Source of the DNA: Pseudarthrobacter equi
Lineage (GTDB): Bacteria; Actinomycetota; Actinomycetes; Actinomycetales; Micrococcaceae
Assembly: GCF_900105535.1 (NCBI RefSeq)
Contig: NZ_LT629779.1
Location: 124,001 to 188,000, forward strand
DNA length: 64,000 nt
Direction: 5' to 3'
Below are positions 24,695-32,506 of the stretch, piece after piece. Position numbers and translations under genes: made by a program. Numbering within the stretch: position 1 is the stretch's first letter; every line of letters begins with the position of its first letter. A model generated the notes under the pieces. That model did no database searches. It was not told the DNA's origin and worked only from the letters and a program-made list of their open reading frames with translations.

Positions 24695-24746
24695 ACGCCC
24701 GACGGCGGTGCCTCCTTTCGGGGAAGGAGGCACCGCCGTCGGGCGT
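24695..24746. terminator. Terminator hairpin after malic enzyme
   Basis: Arms at 24695-24717 and 24724-24746 form a perfect 23-bp stem with a 6-base loop. It follows the malic enzyme stop on the minus strand by 14 bases. The outer stem (CCGACGGCGG) matches that of the 12975-13026 terminator while the inner stem differs. Confidence 0.85.
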
Positions 24747-24760
24747 AATCAGGGGGTGGA

Positions 24761-25960
24761 CTACTCCGCTTCCACCGCTGCGGCGACGGCCGCGGTCACC
24801 GCGGGGGCAACCCGGGGATCGAGCGGGCTGGGCACGATGTAGTCGGCGGCCAGGTCCTCGGCGGCGAGCTCGGCGATGGCGTTGGCCGCCGCCAGCTTCA
24901 TGGCCGGGGTGATCCGGCGTGCGCCGGCGTCCAGGGCGCCCCGGAAGATGCCGGGGAACGCCAGGACGTTGTTGATCTGGTTGGGGAAGTCGCTGCGGCC
25001 GGTGGCCACCACGGCGGCGTACTTGGCGGCGACCTCAGGAAGGACCTCGGGGTCCGGGTTGGAGAGGGCGAACACGATGGCGTCCTGGTTCATCAGGGCA
25101 AGGTGTGCCTCGTCCAGCTTGGAGGAGGAAACTCCGATGAAGACGTCGGCTCCGGCGAGGGCCTCGGCCGGGCCGCCTTCCACACCGCGGGGGTTGCTGC
25201 GGCCCGCGATGTCGGCCTTCTTGCTGGACGTGTCAGCGGCGAGGTCGGCGCGGGTGCTGTTGATGACACCGCGGGAATCCAGCAGGACGACATCCGGGAT
25301 GCCGGCGGCCAGGAGGATTTCGGCGACGGCAATGCCCGCGGCACCGGCGCCGGAAACCACAACCTTCAGGCTGTCCAGGCTGCGGCCGGTCACCTTGGCG
25401 GCGTTGGTCAGGGCGGCCAGTGCCACCACGGCTGTGCCGTGCTGGTCATCATGCATGACCGGGCAGTCCAGGGCCTCGATCAGCTTTTCCTCGAGCTCGA
25501 AGCAGCGCGGAGCGGCGATGTCCTCGAGGTTGACGGCGCCGAAACTGGGACGGAGGCGGACGAGGGTCTCCACGATTTCGTCGACGTCGCTGGTGTTCAG
25601 GACCAGGGGGATGGAATCAAGGTCGCCGAAGCTCTTGAAGAGTGCGGACTTGCCCTCCATTACGGGCAGGGAGGCGCTGGCGCCGATGTTGCCCAGGCCC
25701 AGGACTGCGGTGCCGTCGCTGACCACGACCACCAGGCGCTCGGCCCAGGTCAGGGTGCGGGCGAGCTCCGGCTGCTTGTGGATGGCGCGGCTGACCTCGG
25801 CCACACCGGGGGTGTAGGCGATGGACAGGTCGCGCTTGTTGGACAGCGGGACGGTGCTGGCGATGGAGAGCTTTCCGCCCTGGTGGGCGTCGAAGATCTC
25901 GGCTTCGGTCAGAGCGGTGGCTGCGGAATTGTCAGTGGCTGTAGCTGCGTCAATGGACAC
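24761..25960 (-). CDS. NAD(P)-dependent malic enzyme
   Basis: A 399-residue malic enzyme of the short bacterial type, decarboxylating malate to pyruvate. Visible are the catalytic tyrosine region AYTPGVAEVSRAI, the Lys-containing SDGTAVLGLGNIG, the metal-binding CPVMHDDQHGTA, the Rossmann loop VVSGAGAAGIAVAEILL and the SNPDPEVLPE block. There is no phosphotransacetylase extension. GTG 25960 is chosen because AGGAG lies eight bases upstream and it matches the family length; longer in-frame starts add a low-complexity tail. The 287 bp upstream (25961-26247) hold no gene. Confidence 0.92.
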   Translation of the reverse strand: MSIDAATATDNSAATALTEAEIFDAHQGGKLSIASTVPLSNKRDLSIAYTPGVAEVSRAIHKQPELARTLTWAERLVVVVSDGTAVLGLGNIGASASLPVMEGKSALFKSFGDLDSIPLVLNTSDVDEIVETLVRLRPSFGAVNLEDIAAPRCFELEEKLIEALDCPVMHDDQHGTAVVALAALTNAAKVTGRSLDSLKVVVSGAGAAGIAVAEILLAAGIPDVVLLDSRGVINSTRADLAADTSSKKADIAGRSNPRGVEGGPAEALAGADVFIGVSSSKLDEAHLALMNQDAIVFALSNPDPEVLPEVAAKYAAVVATGRSDFPNQINNVLAFPGIFRGALDAGARRITPAMKLAAANAIAELAAEDLAADYIVPSPLDPRVAPAVTAAVAAAVEAE

Positions 25961-26247
25961 GTCGTTGTCTCCTGGTGCTCGCCGTACACGCACGGCACAT
26001 GGGGCCGGACCCGTGCGGGCTCCGGCAGGGAAAATGGTGCGACAGGAAACCCAGGGGTGGCGGGTCCGTAGGAGCCCCCGGGGATGTTCACTCCCTGCTG
26101 CTCCGCTGGAACCAATGGTAGGCAAGCTCCGGAGCCCGCAACGGCGGTCTTGACAGCGAAAATGGCCGCCAAATCGTTTATTCAGCGCTCTTTGTGACTC
26201 ACGCCACGCCATAAAGGCGTATTTAATGCCGAATTGGTCTAGACCGG
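25961..26247 (-). other. Gene-free leader/promoter region of malic enzyme
   Basis: This 287-bp stretch lies between the malic enzyme start and the tetR stop. The TetR-proximal end is AT-richer and holds a 10-bp palindrome GGTCTAGACC at 26236-26245, nine bases from the tetR stop. No confident -35/-10 pair was identified; TACCAT on the minus strand near 26115 is a candidate -10. Confidence 0.4.
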
Positions 26248-26856
26248 TTACGCCGACTGGTGGAGTGTGAACCGGGCATCCGCGGCTGGAGAGAGCCGGG
26301 CGCAGGCCTTTTTGAGGTCTTCTTCGGCCTCGAAGAGGGACAGGCGGCGGTTCCGGACGGACTGGACCAGACCAGTGACAGACAGCAGCAGGACCCTGGC
26401 CGCCACGGCATCACCGGCGGCGGCCTCCACGGCCTTCTCGCCCAAGGCGTCAATGTCGCGCAGCAGGGACGTAGTGTCCCGGTCCGGAAGATAGACGCCG
26501 CGACTCAGGCACTGTTCCACGGCAGGCTGCATGACCCGCATGTGGAAGATTTCCATCACGACACCGGGGAGGGCGCGGCCGCGGAACCGGTCAGACTCGC
26601 GCCGCGCAGCAGCCTCCAGCTCTTCCAGCTGGTGGCGGTACAGGGCCAGGACCAGGTGCGTCGGCGACGGAAAATAGCGGTACACCGTGCCCAGCGGAAC
26701 GTCTGCCTTCTCGGCGATCTCGGACAGGTCCACGGAGTCCAGGCCCTTCCGGGCAAAGGAAGCAGCGGCTTCGAGCATGCGTGCGTAGCGAAGGCGCTGG
26801 CGTGGTGCAGTGGGCCGGGGGGCCATGGGCGGATGGTCTGAAACAGTCTCGGTCAT
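26248..26856 (-). CDS. TetR-family transcriptional regulator
   Basis: A 202-residue TetR regulator: HTH region LDSVDLSEIAEKADVPLGTVYRYFPSPTHLVLALY at about 40-75, then an all-helical ligand domain. ATG 26856 gives a normal length. A -10-like TATAGT (minus strand, 26938-26933) lies 76 bases upstream, so it has its own promoter. It sits immediately downstream of an MFS transporter on the same strand and may regulate it, though no clear operator was found. Confidence 0.88.
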   Translation of the reverse strand: MTETVSDHPPMAPRPTAPRQRLRYARMLEAAASFARKGLDSVDLSEIAEKADVPLGTVYRYFPSPTHLVLALYRHQLEELEAAARRESDRFRGRALPGVVMEIFHMRVMQPAVEQCLSRGVYLPDRDTTSLLRDIDALGEKAVEAAAGDAVAARVLLLSVTGLVQSVRNRRLSLFEAEEDLKKACARLSPAADARFTLHQSA

Positions 26857-26994
26857 CAGCATTTTCCGGGGTTGTGTTCTGGGGTTACTGCTGCCGGAGC
26901 TCCCCCATCCATACAGCCCCGCAGCCGGCTCAACTATACGGCACCAGCCGGCGCTGCAACTCGTCAGTGGCCTTACCAACGGCCGCCGGAAGGG

Positions 26995-28272
26995 TCAGTC
27001 CACGCCCTTGATCTTGACGACGAAAACGGCGCCCAGCAGCCCGATAACGGCCGCCGTGGTGAAGAGGGTGCCGTACCCGCCGAACTGCGTCACTGCGAGG
27101 TAAGCGAGGCCCGTCGCGAATACTTGCGGCAGCGAGGCGGCCACGTTAATGACCCCCATATCCTTGCCGCGGTCCGCGGCCTGCGGGAGCACCTGCGTCA
27201 GCAGGGCGAAGTCAACGGCCTGGTAGGCGCCGAAGCCGATGCCCAGGATGGCGGCTCCAATCAGGGCGCCGGCCCACACGGGGAAGAAGGCCATGGTGAG
27301 CCCTGCCAAAGCGATCATGGCGGAGGAGGCGATCACAAACGGCTTGCGCTTGCCTACCCTGTCGCTCCACGGCCCTGCGATCACTGCAGTAATCATCACC
27401 AGCACGGCATAGATGCCGGTAAGGGTCAGGACCCCCAGCGCCGGGTTCTCATGCTTGATGACGTCCGTGAGGAAAAAGATCAGATAGACGATGGTGAGCT
27501 GGTTGCAGACGTTGACCAGGAAGCGGGTGAGCCACGCCCACGCGAAGTCCGGGTGGCGGGCCGGGCTGATCCAGAAGCCGCGGAGGAAATTGCCCCACGA
27601 GAACGGCGGGCGGAGCTCCCTGGGCAGCGTCGGGTCATTCCGGTGGAACAGATACGGCAGCACGGAGATCAGCAGGGCGGCCGCGCACAGCCAGTAACCC
27701 ACCATGAAGTTGCCGGAAACCACCGCCCCGAAGACTGCGCCGAGGAGGATCCCCGCCGTTTGGCCCAGGGCGGCCAGTCCCCCCACGCCGCCGCGCTGCA
27801 GCACCGGCACGCGGTCGGGGATGGCGGCGGTGATGGCCGCGTAGGCCGCGTTGGCGCCCAGCTGGACCAGGCACCAGAACAGGACCAGCAGGGCGACAGC
27901 CGTGGCCCCGGACATTGCCAGCAACGCTGCTGCGGCCAGGATGGCACCCGCCAGCACCCAGGGGGAACGCCGGCCGAAACCCGAGACCGTCCGGTCGGAC
28001 AGAGCGCCGAAGAGCGGATTGGCCACCAGGGATACGGCGGCCCCGCACCCAAGTACGAGGGAGGCGATGGCCTCCTTGTTGGCTTCGTCGATGCCCGTGG
28101 CCTGCTGGGCGATAAAGACGTTGATGGGTCCGAAAAACGCGGCGTTGATGCCCACGTTGACCAGCACCAGCCCGGTGACCCAGCGCGCGGTGACCTTCTG
28201 CGTCGGCTCGGCGAGCGCCGCGGCCGTGGTCCGCGGAACGTCCGGCGGGACCGGTGTGTTGGACATGCTCAT
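26995..28272 (-). CDS. MFS transporter
   Basis: A 425-residue protein with 12 predicted membrane segments. The MFS loop signature appears as NPLFGALSDRTVSGFGRRSPWV after TM2, and a second as GPWSDRVGKRKPF in the C-terminal half. A 30-residue hydrophilic N-terminus precedes TM1. ATG 28272 and 28266 are both possible. Substrate unknown; the adjacent TetR gene downstream suggests inducible expression. Confidence 0.88.
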   Translation of the reverse strand: MSMSNTPVPPDVPRTTAAALAEPTQKVTARWVTGLVLVNVGINAAFFGPINVFIAQQATGIDEANKEAIASLVLGCGAAVSLVANPLFGALSDRTVSGFGRRSPWVLAGAILAAAALLAMSGATAVALLVLFWCLVQLGANAAYAAITAAIPDRVPVLQRGGVGGLAALGQTAGILLGAVFGAVVSGNFMVGYWLCAAALLISVLPYLFHRNDPTLPRELRPPFSWGNFLRGFWISPARHPDFAWAWLTRFLVNVCNQLTIVYLIFFLTDVIKHENPALGVLTLTGIYAVLVMITAVIAGPWSDRVGKRKPFVIASSAMIALAGLTMAFFPVWAGALIGAAILGIGFGAYQAVDFALLTQVLPQAADRGKDMGVINVAASLPQVFATGLAYLAVTQFGGYGTLFTTAAVIGLLGAVFVVKIKGVD

Positions 28273-28398
28273 TGCTGGTTCCCCCCGGGGCAGGTGCTGA
28301 TGCTGGAAATCAGACTATCGTGGGCCTTGCCCGGCGTCTGTGCCGCACGCCGGGGCAGTTGCGAGCGCGCGGCACCCCGAGGCTCGAAGGAGAACCAC

Positions 28399-28884
28399 AT
28401 GAACGCTGCTACCACCCCTGCCATCAACACGGCGGACCTCTATGACGAGCGCGGCGATGAGCTGGCGTCCGTGGCGCTGCAGTTCCAGTCCCTGGGCGGC
28501 CGCACGCACTTCTCCGGGCAGGCCCGGACCATCCGCTGCTTCCAGGACAACGCCCTGGTGAAGTCCACGCTGGCAACCCCCGGTAACGGCAGCGTGCTGG
28601 TGGTGGACGGCGGCGGCTCGCTGGGGACCGCCCTGATGGGGGACATGATCGCCGAAAGCGCCGTGGCGAACGGCTGGGCCGGCGTCGTGATCAATGGCGC
28701 AATCCGTGACCGCGAAGCCATCGCCAAGCTCGACCTCGGCGTGAAGGCGCTGGGCAGCAACCCCCGGAAGAGTGCCAAGGCGGGGGCGGGCGAAGTGGAC
28801 GTTGACGTGGTGATCGACGGCGTCACCATCCGCACGGGCGCCCAGATCTGGTGCGACCCGGACGGCATCCTCGTGGAGCCGTAA
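28399..28884 (+). CDS. rraA: RraA-family protein
   Basis: A 161-residue protein of the RraA/class II aldolase-like fold: TADLYDERGDELASV at the N-terminus, VVDGGGSLGTALMGDMIAES in the centre and GVVINGAIRDREAI with the conserved Arg-Asp. E. coli RraA inhibits RNase E; relatives that are HMG/CHA aldolases carry an extra acidic residue after Arg-Asp that I do not see here, so RraA-like is the better name. AAGGAG lies six bases before ATG 28399. It diverges from the MFS gene. Confidence 0.85.
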   Translation: MNAATTPAINTADLYDERGDELASVALQFQSLGGRTHFSGQARTIRCFQDNALVKSTLATPGNGSVLVVDGGGSLGTALMGDMIAESAVANGWAGVVINGAIRDREAIAKLDLGVKALGSNPRKSAKAGAGEVDVDVVIDGVTIRTGAQIWCDPDGILVEP

Positions 28885-28933
28885 CCCGGCGGCCTAAAAA
28901 GTTTCCCGCGACGGGGAATGGAACTGCAGGTAA

Positions 28934-28956
28934 GATAGTTACTGAAAGCAACTATC
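28934..28956. promoter_or_regulatory. Operator-like inverted repeat before the DHA2 exporter
   Basis: GATAGTT (28934-28940) and AACTATC (28950-28956) are perfect 7-bp arms with a 9-base centre, in an AT-rich patch 38 bases before the exporter start. The size fits a TetR- or MarR-type site. No regulator gene is adjacent. Confidence 0.6.
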
Positions 28957-28993
28957 AAATGCTTACTTCCCTTTTCTTCCCCTTGGAGCACCT

Positions 28994-30661
28994 ATGTCCA
29001 AAGCCACTGCCGCACCCGGCGCCGGAGATACCCTGACGCAGCGCCAGATCGTCACCGTGATGGTGGGCCTGATGCTGGGCATGTTCCTGGCCTCGCTGGA
29101 CCAGACCATCGTGTCCACGTCCATCTACACCATCGCCAATGACCTGGACGGCCTCTCGCTCCAGGCGTGGGCCACCACGGCGTACCTGATCACCTCCACT
29201 GTCAGCACCCCGCTGTACGGCAAGCTGAGCGATATTTTCGGCCGCCGGCCCCTCTACCTGAGCGCCATCGTGATCTTCCTGGCGGGCTCGGTCTATGCCG
29301 GTTCCGTCCACTCCATGACAGAGCTGGCCCTGGCCCGCGGCGTCCAGGGTCTCGGCGCCGGCGGCCTGCTGGCCCTGGCGCTGACCATCATCGGCGACAT
29401 TGTCTCGCTCAAGGACCGGGCCAAGTACCAGGGCTATTTCATGTCCGTGTTCGGCATCTCCTCGGTGCTGGGCCCCGTGGTGGGCGGCGCATTCGCCGGA
29501 ACGTCCAACATCCTGGGCTTTGACGGCTGGCGCTGGGTGTTCTTCATCAACGTGCCCATCGGCCTCGCCGCCCTGGTGGTGGTGTTCCTGTTCCTGCACC
29601 TGCCGGCCAAGCACCTGAAGCAGAAGATCGACTACTGGGGCGCGGCAGCCATCACCGTTGCCATCGTCCCGCTGCTCCTGGTGGCCGAGCAGGGCCGCTC
29701 CTGGGGCTGGGCGTCCACCAACTCCTTCCTCTGCTACGGCCTGGGCGTGGTGGGCATCGCGTGGTTCCTGCTGGCCGAGAAGCGGGCCGGGGACTACGCG
29801 CTGATCCCGCTGCGGCTCTTCAGCAACATCACCTTCGGGCTTTCCTCGCTGCTGAACTTCATCATCGGCATCGGCATGTTCGGCGCCATTGCCATGCTTC
29901 CCATGTACCTCCAGCTCGTGAAGGGCCTGACTCCCACCGAGGCCGGCCTGATGATGATCACCTTCACCGTGGGCATCCTGTTCGGGTCCATCACTGCCGG
30001 GCGGACCATCTCCGCGTCCGGCACCTTCCGGATCTTCCCCATCATGGGCACGGGAATCCTGACGGCCGCAGCACTGGTCATGGGGTTGTCTCTTCGTGTG
30101 GACACGGCCCTGTGGGTTCCCGGACTGATCGCCGTGTTCTTCGGCGTGGGCCTGGGCTTCTGCATGCAGCCGCTCACCCTGGCCATGCAGACCTCCGTCC
30201 CCCCGCGTGACATGGGCGTGGGAACGTCCTCCGCCGCCTTCTTCCGCTCCATGGGCGGCGCCGTGGGAACCGCTGTCTTCATCTCCATGCTGTTCAGCCT
30301 GGCGGCAGACAAGATCGCCGACGGCATGAAGGCAGCCACCACCGACGCCGCGTACCTTGCCGTCCTGAAGGACCCGGCGGTGGCGGCGGACCCGGCCAAC
30401 GCCAAGCTGTACGACTTCTTCAAGAACGGCGCGTCCAACGATTCGCTCAACGACACCAGCTGGCTGCACACCGCCAACAGCACCCTGACCCGGCCCATCA
30501 CCGAGGGCTTCGCCGGTTCGATCGACGCCGTGATGCTGACCGCCGCGGTGCTGACCGGAATCGCGTTCCTCATCAGCCTCGCGCTGCCGAAGAAGAAGCT
30601 GACGGACCCCAACGCCACTCCCCCGCAGGACAACGACACCCTGCAGGTCCCCGCCCACTGA
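28994..30661 (+). CDS. DHA2-family MFS multidrug exporter
   Basis: A 555-residue, 14-segment drug:proton antiporter of the EmrB/QacA type. Family motifs: LDQTIVSTSIYTIANDL in TM1 (motif D1), GKLSDIFGRRPLYL (motif A), RGVQGLGAGGLLALALTIIGDI (motif B) and GISSVLGPVVGGAFAG (motif C). It should export hydrophobic or cationic drugs. An isolated operator-like palindrome lies just upstream. Its stop codon is directly followed by the tandem 32-bp repeat and then a terminator. Confidence 0.92.
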   Translation: MSKATAAPGAGDTLTQRQIVTVMVGLMLGMFLASLDQTIVSTSIYTIANDLDGLSLQAWATTAYLITSTVSTPLYGKLSDIFGRRPLYLSAIVIFLAGSVYAGSVHSMTELALARGVQGLGAGGLLALALTIIGDIVSLKDRAKYQGYFMSVFGISSVLGPVVGGAFAGTSNILGFDGWRWVFFINVPIGLAALVVVFLFLHLPAKHLKQKIDYWGAAAITVAIVPLLLVAEQGRSWGWASTNSFLCYGLGVVGIAWFLLAEKRAGDYALIPLRLFSNITFGLSSLLNFIIGIGMFGAIAMLPMYLQLVKGLTPTEAGLMMITFTVGILFGSITAGRTISASGTFRIFPIMGTGILTAAALVMGLSLRVDTALWVPGLIAVFFGVGLGFCMQPLTLAMQTSVPPRDMGVGTSSAAFFRSMGGAVGTAVFISMLFSLAADKIADGMKAATTDAAYLAVLKDPAVAADPANAKLYDFFKNGASNDSLNDTSWLHTANSTLTRPITEGFAGSIDAVMLTAAVLTGIAFLISLALPKKKLTDPNATPPQDNDTLQVPAH

Positions 30662-30715
30662 ACGCCCGCTCACTCGTGGCGGCCTAAACACCAACGCGCG
30701 CTCACTCGTGGCGGC
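30661..30715 (+). repeat. Tandem stop-codon-anchored repeat, locus 1
   Basis: AACGCCCGCTCACTCGTGG (30661 onward) and AACGCGCGCTCACTCGTGG (30693 onward), each followed by CGGC, repeat with a 32-base period. The first copy begins at the stop codon of the DHA2 exporter. The same unit with the same period occurs at 34782-34829. The gene-free stretch 30662-30978 otherwise holds the terminator below and the leader of the sugar transporter. Confidence 0.75.
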
Positions 30716-30720
30716 AATAT

Positions 30721-30757
30721 CCGGAACCCTTTCGCACACCGTGCGGGAGGGTTCCGG
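30721..30757. terminator. Terminator after the DHA2 exporter
   Basis: CCGGAACCCT (30721-30730) pairs with AGGGTTCCGG (30748-30757); the stem continues through wobble pairs to GCAC/GTGC with a 3-base loop. It is followed by CGTTTCTCCC. The right arm resembles that of the 32450-32486 terminator. Confidence 0.75.
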
Positions 30758-30978
30758 CGTTTCTCCCTAAGTGCTTCGCGCCCGGGGCGAGGTGTACGAC
30801 GGCGGCGCGCACCGTCGTCGTCCGCGTTCGCTGCGGGAGGGGAGCCGGTGCCGGCCGGCCTCAACTGGAACGGTTCGCCGTGGCATGGAACACTACGGTA
30901 AGTACGCTGGCCATTTAGCCGGTACGCAGCCGACGACGTCCGCGCGAACTCCACCACACCCCAAACCCAGGGAGAACC

Positions 30979-32418
30979 ATGCCCACTGCACAGGAGCAGA
31001 CCAAGACCCGCATACCGCAGCGGGTGATCTGGCTGGCCCTTGCGGGAGCGGTGGGCGGATTCCTCTTCGGTTTCGATTCGTCCGTGGTGAACGGTGCCGT
31101 GGACGCCATGAAGGGCGAGTTCGCGCTCTCCGAAGCGGTGACCGGGTTTGCCGTCGCTGTTGCGCTGCTGGGCTGCGCTGCCGGCGCCTACCTGGCCGGG
31201 AAGGTGGCCGACAAATACGGCCGCATCCCCGCCATGAAGCTCGGGGCGCTGCTCTTCCTGGTCAGCGCCATAGGCACCGGCTTCGCGTTCAGCGTGTGGG
31301 ACCTCATCTTCTGGCGGCTGGTGGGTGGGCTCGGCATTGGCCTCGCCTCCGTGATTGCGCCCGCCTATATCTCCGAGATCTCGCCGCGGCAGGTCCGCGG
31401 GCGGCTCGCCTCCCTGCAGCAGCTGGCCATCACCACCGGTATTTTCGCGGCCCTGCTGTCGGACGCCCTCCTGGCAACCAGCGCCCGCGGCGCGGACCAG
31501 TCCTTCTGGCTGGGCATCGAGGCGTGGCGCTGGATGTTCCTGGCCGCCGCTGTTCCGGCCCTGGTTTACGGCTGGATTGCCTTCACGCTCCCGGAGTCCC
31601 CGCGGTTCCTGGTGTTCCAGGGCAAGGAAGAAGAAGCACGCAAGATCTTCGACAGCATCGCCCCGGCCGATGACACCGAGCGCCACATCCGGGAAATCCG
31701 GGATGCCATCGAGGAAGACAAGATCGCCGGTCAGAAGGGCTCGCTGCGCGGCAAGACCTTTGGCCTGCAGGCGGTGGTCTGGGTGGGCATCATCCTCTCC
31801 ATGCTGCAGCAGTTCGTGGGCATCAACGTGATCTTCTATTACTCCACCACCCTGTGGAAGGCCGTAGGTTTCCGGGAAGAGGATTCCCTGACCATCTCGG
31901 TGGCCACGTCCGTCACCAACATCCTGGTCACCCTGGTGGCCATCGCCCTGGTGGACCGGATTGGCCGCCGCCCCATCCTGCTGGTTGGTTCCGTGGGCAT
32001 GGCCGTATCCCTGGGCGCCATGGCCCTGGCGTTCTCCTCCGCAACCGGATCCGGCGAAGACATCACCCTCCCGGGCGCCTGGGGGCCGGTGGCCCTGGTG
32101 GCGGCCAACGTGTTCGTGGTCAGCTTCGGCGCCTCCTGGGGCCCGCTGGTGTGGGTGCTGCTCGGCGAGATTTTCCCGTCCCGCATCCGTGCCCGCGCCC
32201 TGGGACTCGCAGCGGCGGCACAATGGGTGGCCAACTTCGCCATCACCCTCAGCTTCCCGGTGATGTCCGCCGTGTCCCTGCCGCTGACCTACGCCATGTA
32301 CGCGCTGTTCGCCGCGGCATCCTTCTTCTTCGTGATGTTCAAGGTGCCGGAGACCAACGGCATGTCCCTCGAGCAGGCAGAGACCCTGTTCGTGGCGAAG
32401 GGCTCGGCGAAGGGCTGA
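30979..32418 (+). CDS. Sugar:proton symporter (MFS sugar porter)
   Basis: A 479-residue, 12-segment sugar porter. Diagnostic motifs: GGFLFGFDSSVVNGA in TM1, KVADKYGRIPAMK (RXGRR-type loop), PAYISEISPRQVRGRLASLQQL with the family's E-x6-R, PESPRFLVFQGKEEEARK after TM6, QQFVGINVIFYYS in TM7 and VPETNG near the C-terminus. It should import a hexose, pentose or polyol; which one cannot be read. It is preceded by GGGAGAACC and bounded on both sides by terminators, so is monocistronic. Confidence 0.92.
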   Translation: MPTAQEQTKTRIPQRVIWLALAGAVGGFLFGFDSSVVNGAVDAMKGEFALSEAVTGFAVAVALLGCAAGAYLAGKVADKYGRIPAMKLGALLFLVSAIGTGFAFSVWDLIFWRLVGGLGIGLASVIAPAYISEISPRQVRGRLASLQQLAITTGIFAALLSDALLATSARGADQSFWLGIEAWRWMFLAAAVPALVYGWIAFTLPESPRFLVFQGKEEEARKIFDSIAPADDTERHIREIRDAIEEDKIAGQKGSLRGKTFGLQAVVWVGIILSMLQQFVGINVIFYYSTTLWKAVGFREEDSLTISVATSVTNILVTLVAIALVDRIGRRPILLVGSVGMAVSLGAMALAFSSATGSGEDITLPGAWGPVALVAANVFVVSFGASWGPLVWVLLGEIFPSRIRARALGLAAAAQWVANFAITLSFPVMSAVSLPLTYAMYALFAAASFFFVMFKVPETNGMSLEQAETLFVAKGSAKG

Positions 32419-32449
32419 CCGCCGGTCCGGCTGAACCCGGCCACACAAA

Positions 32450-32486
32450 AAGGAACCTCCCGCACATGCTGTGCGGGAGGTTCCTT
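32450..32486. terminator. Bidirectional terminator
   Basis: A perfect 17-bp stem (32450-32466 with 32470-32486) and a 3-base loop, flanked by an A tract on the left. It lies between the convergent sugar porter and the MFS gene at 32507. Confidence 0.85.
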
Positions 32487-32506
32487 CCGTTCTGCAGTAG
32501 CCGCTC

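Noticed and set aside
26872..28398. Long plus-strand upstream extension of the RraA gene
   Set aside because: It is antisense to a convincing MFS gene; the RraA family begins at ATG 28399 with its own AAGGAG.
28399..28884. Calling the RraA-like gene an HMG/CHA aldolase
   Set aside because: The Arg-Asp is present, but the additional acidic residue of the aldolase motif is not seen at the expected spacing.
30661..30715. Possible CRISPR array in the 32-base-period repeats
   Set aside because: Only two copies per locus, no conserved spacer-repeat structure, no cas genes, and the same position at stop codons in both loci.
28955..30739. A 594-codon minus-strand frame opposite the DHA2 exporter
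   Set aside because: Composition (Gly, His, Glu, Gln repeats) and exact coverage of a clear transporter gene show it is a codon-bias shadow.
30897..30915. Sigma-54-like -24/-12 resemblance (TGGCATGGAAC...) before the sugar porter
   Set aside because: Actinobacteria lack sigma-54 and the -12 element does not match.
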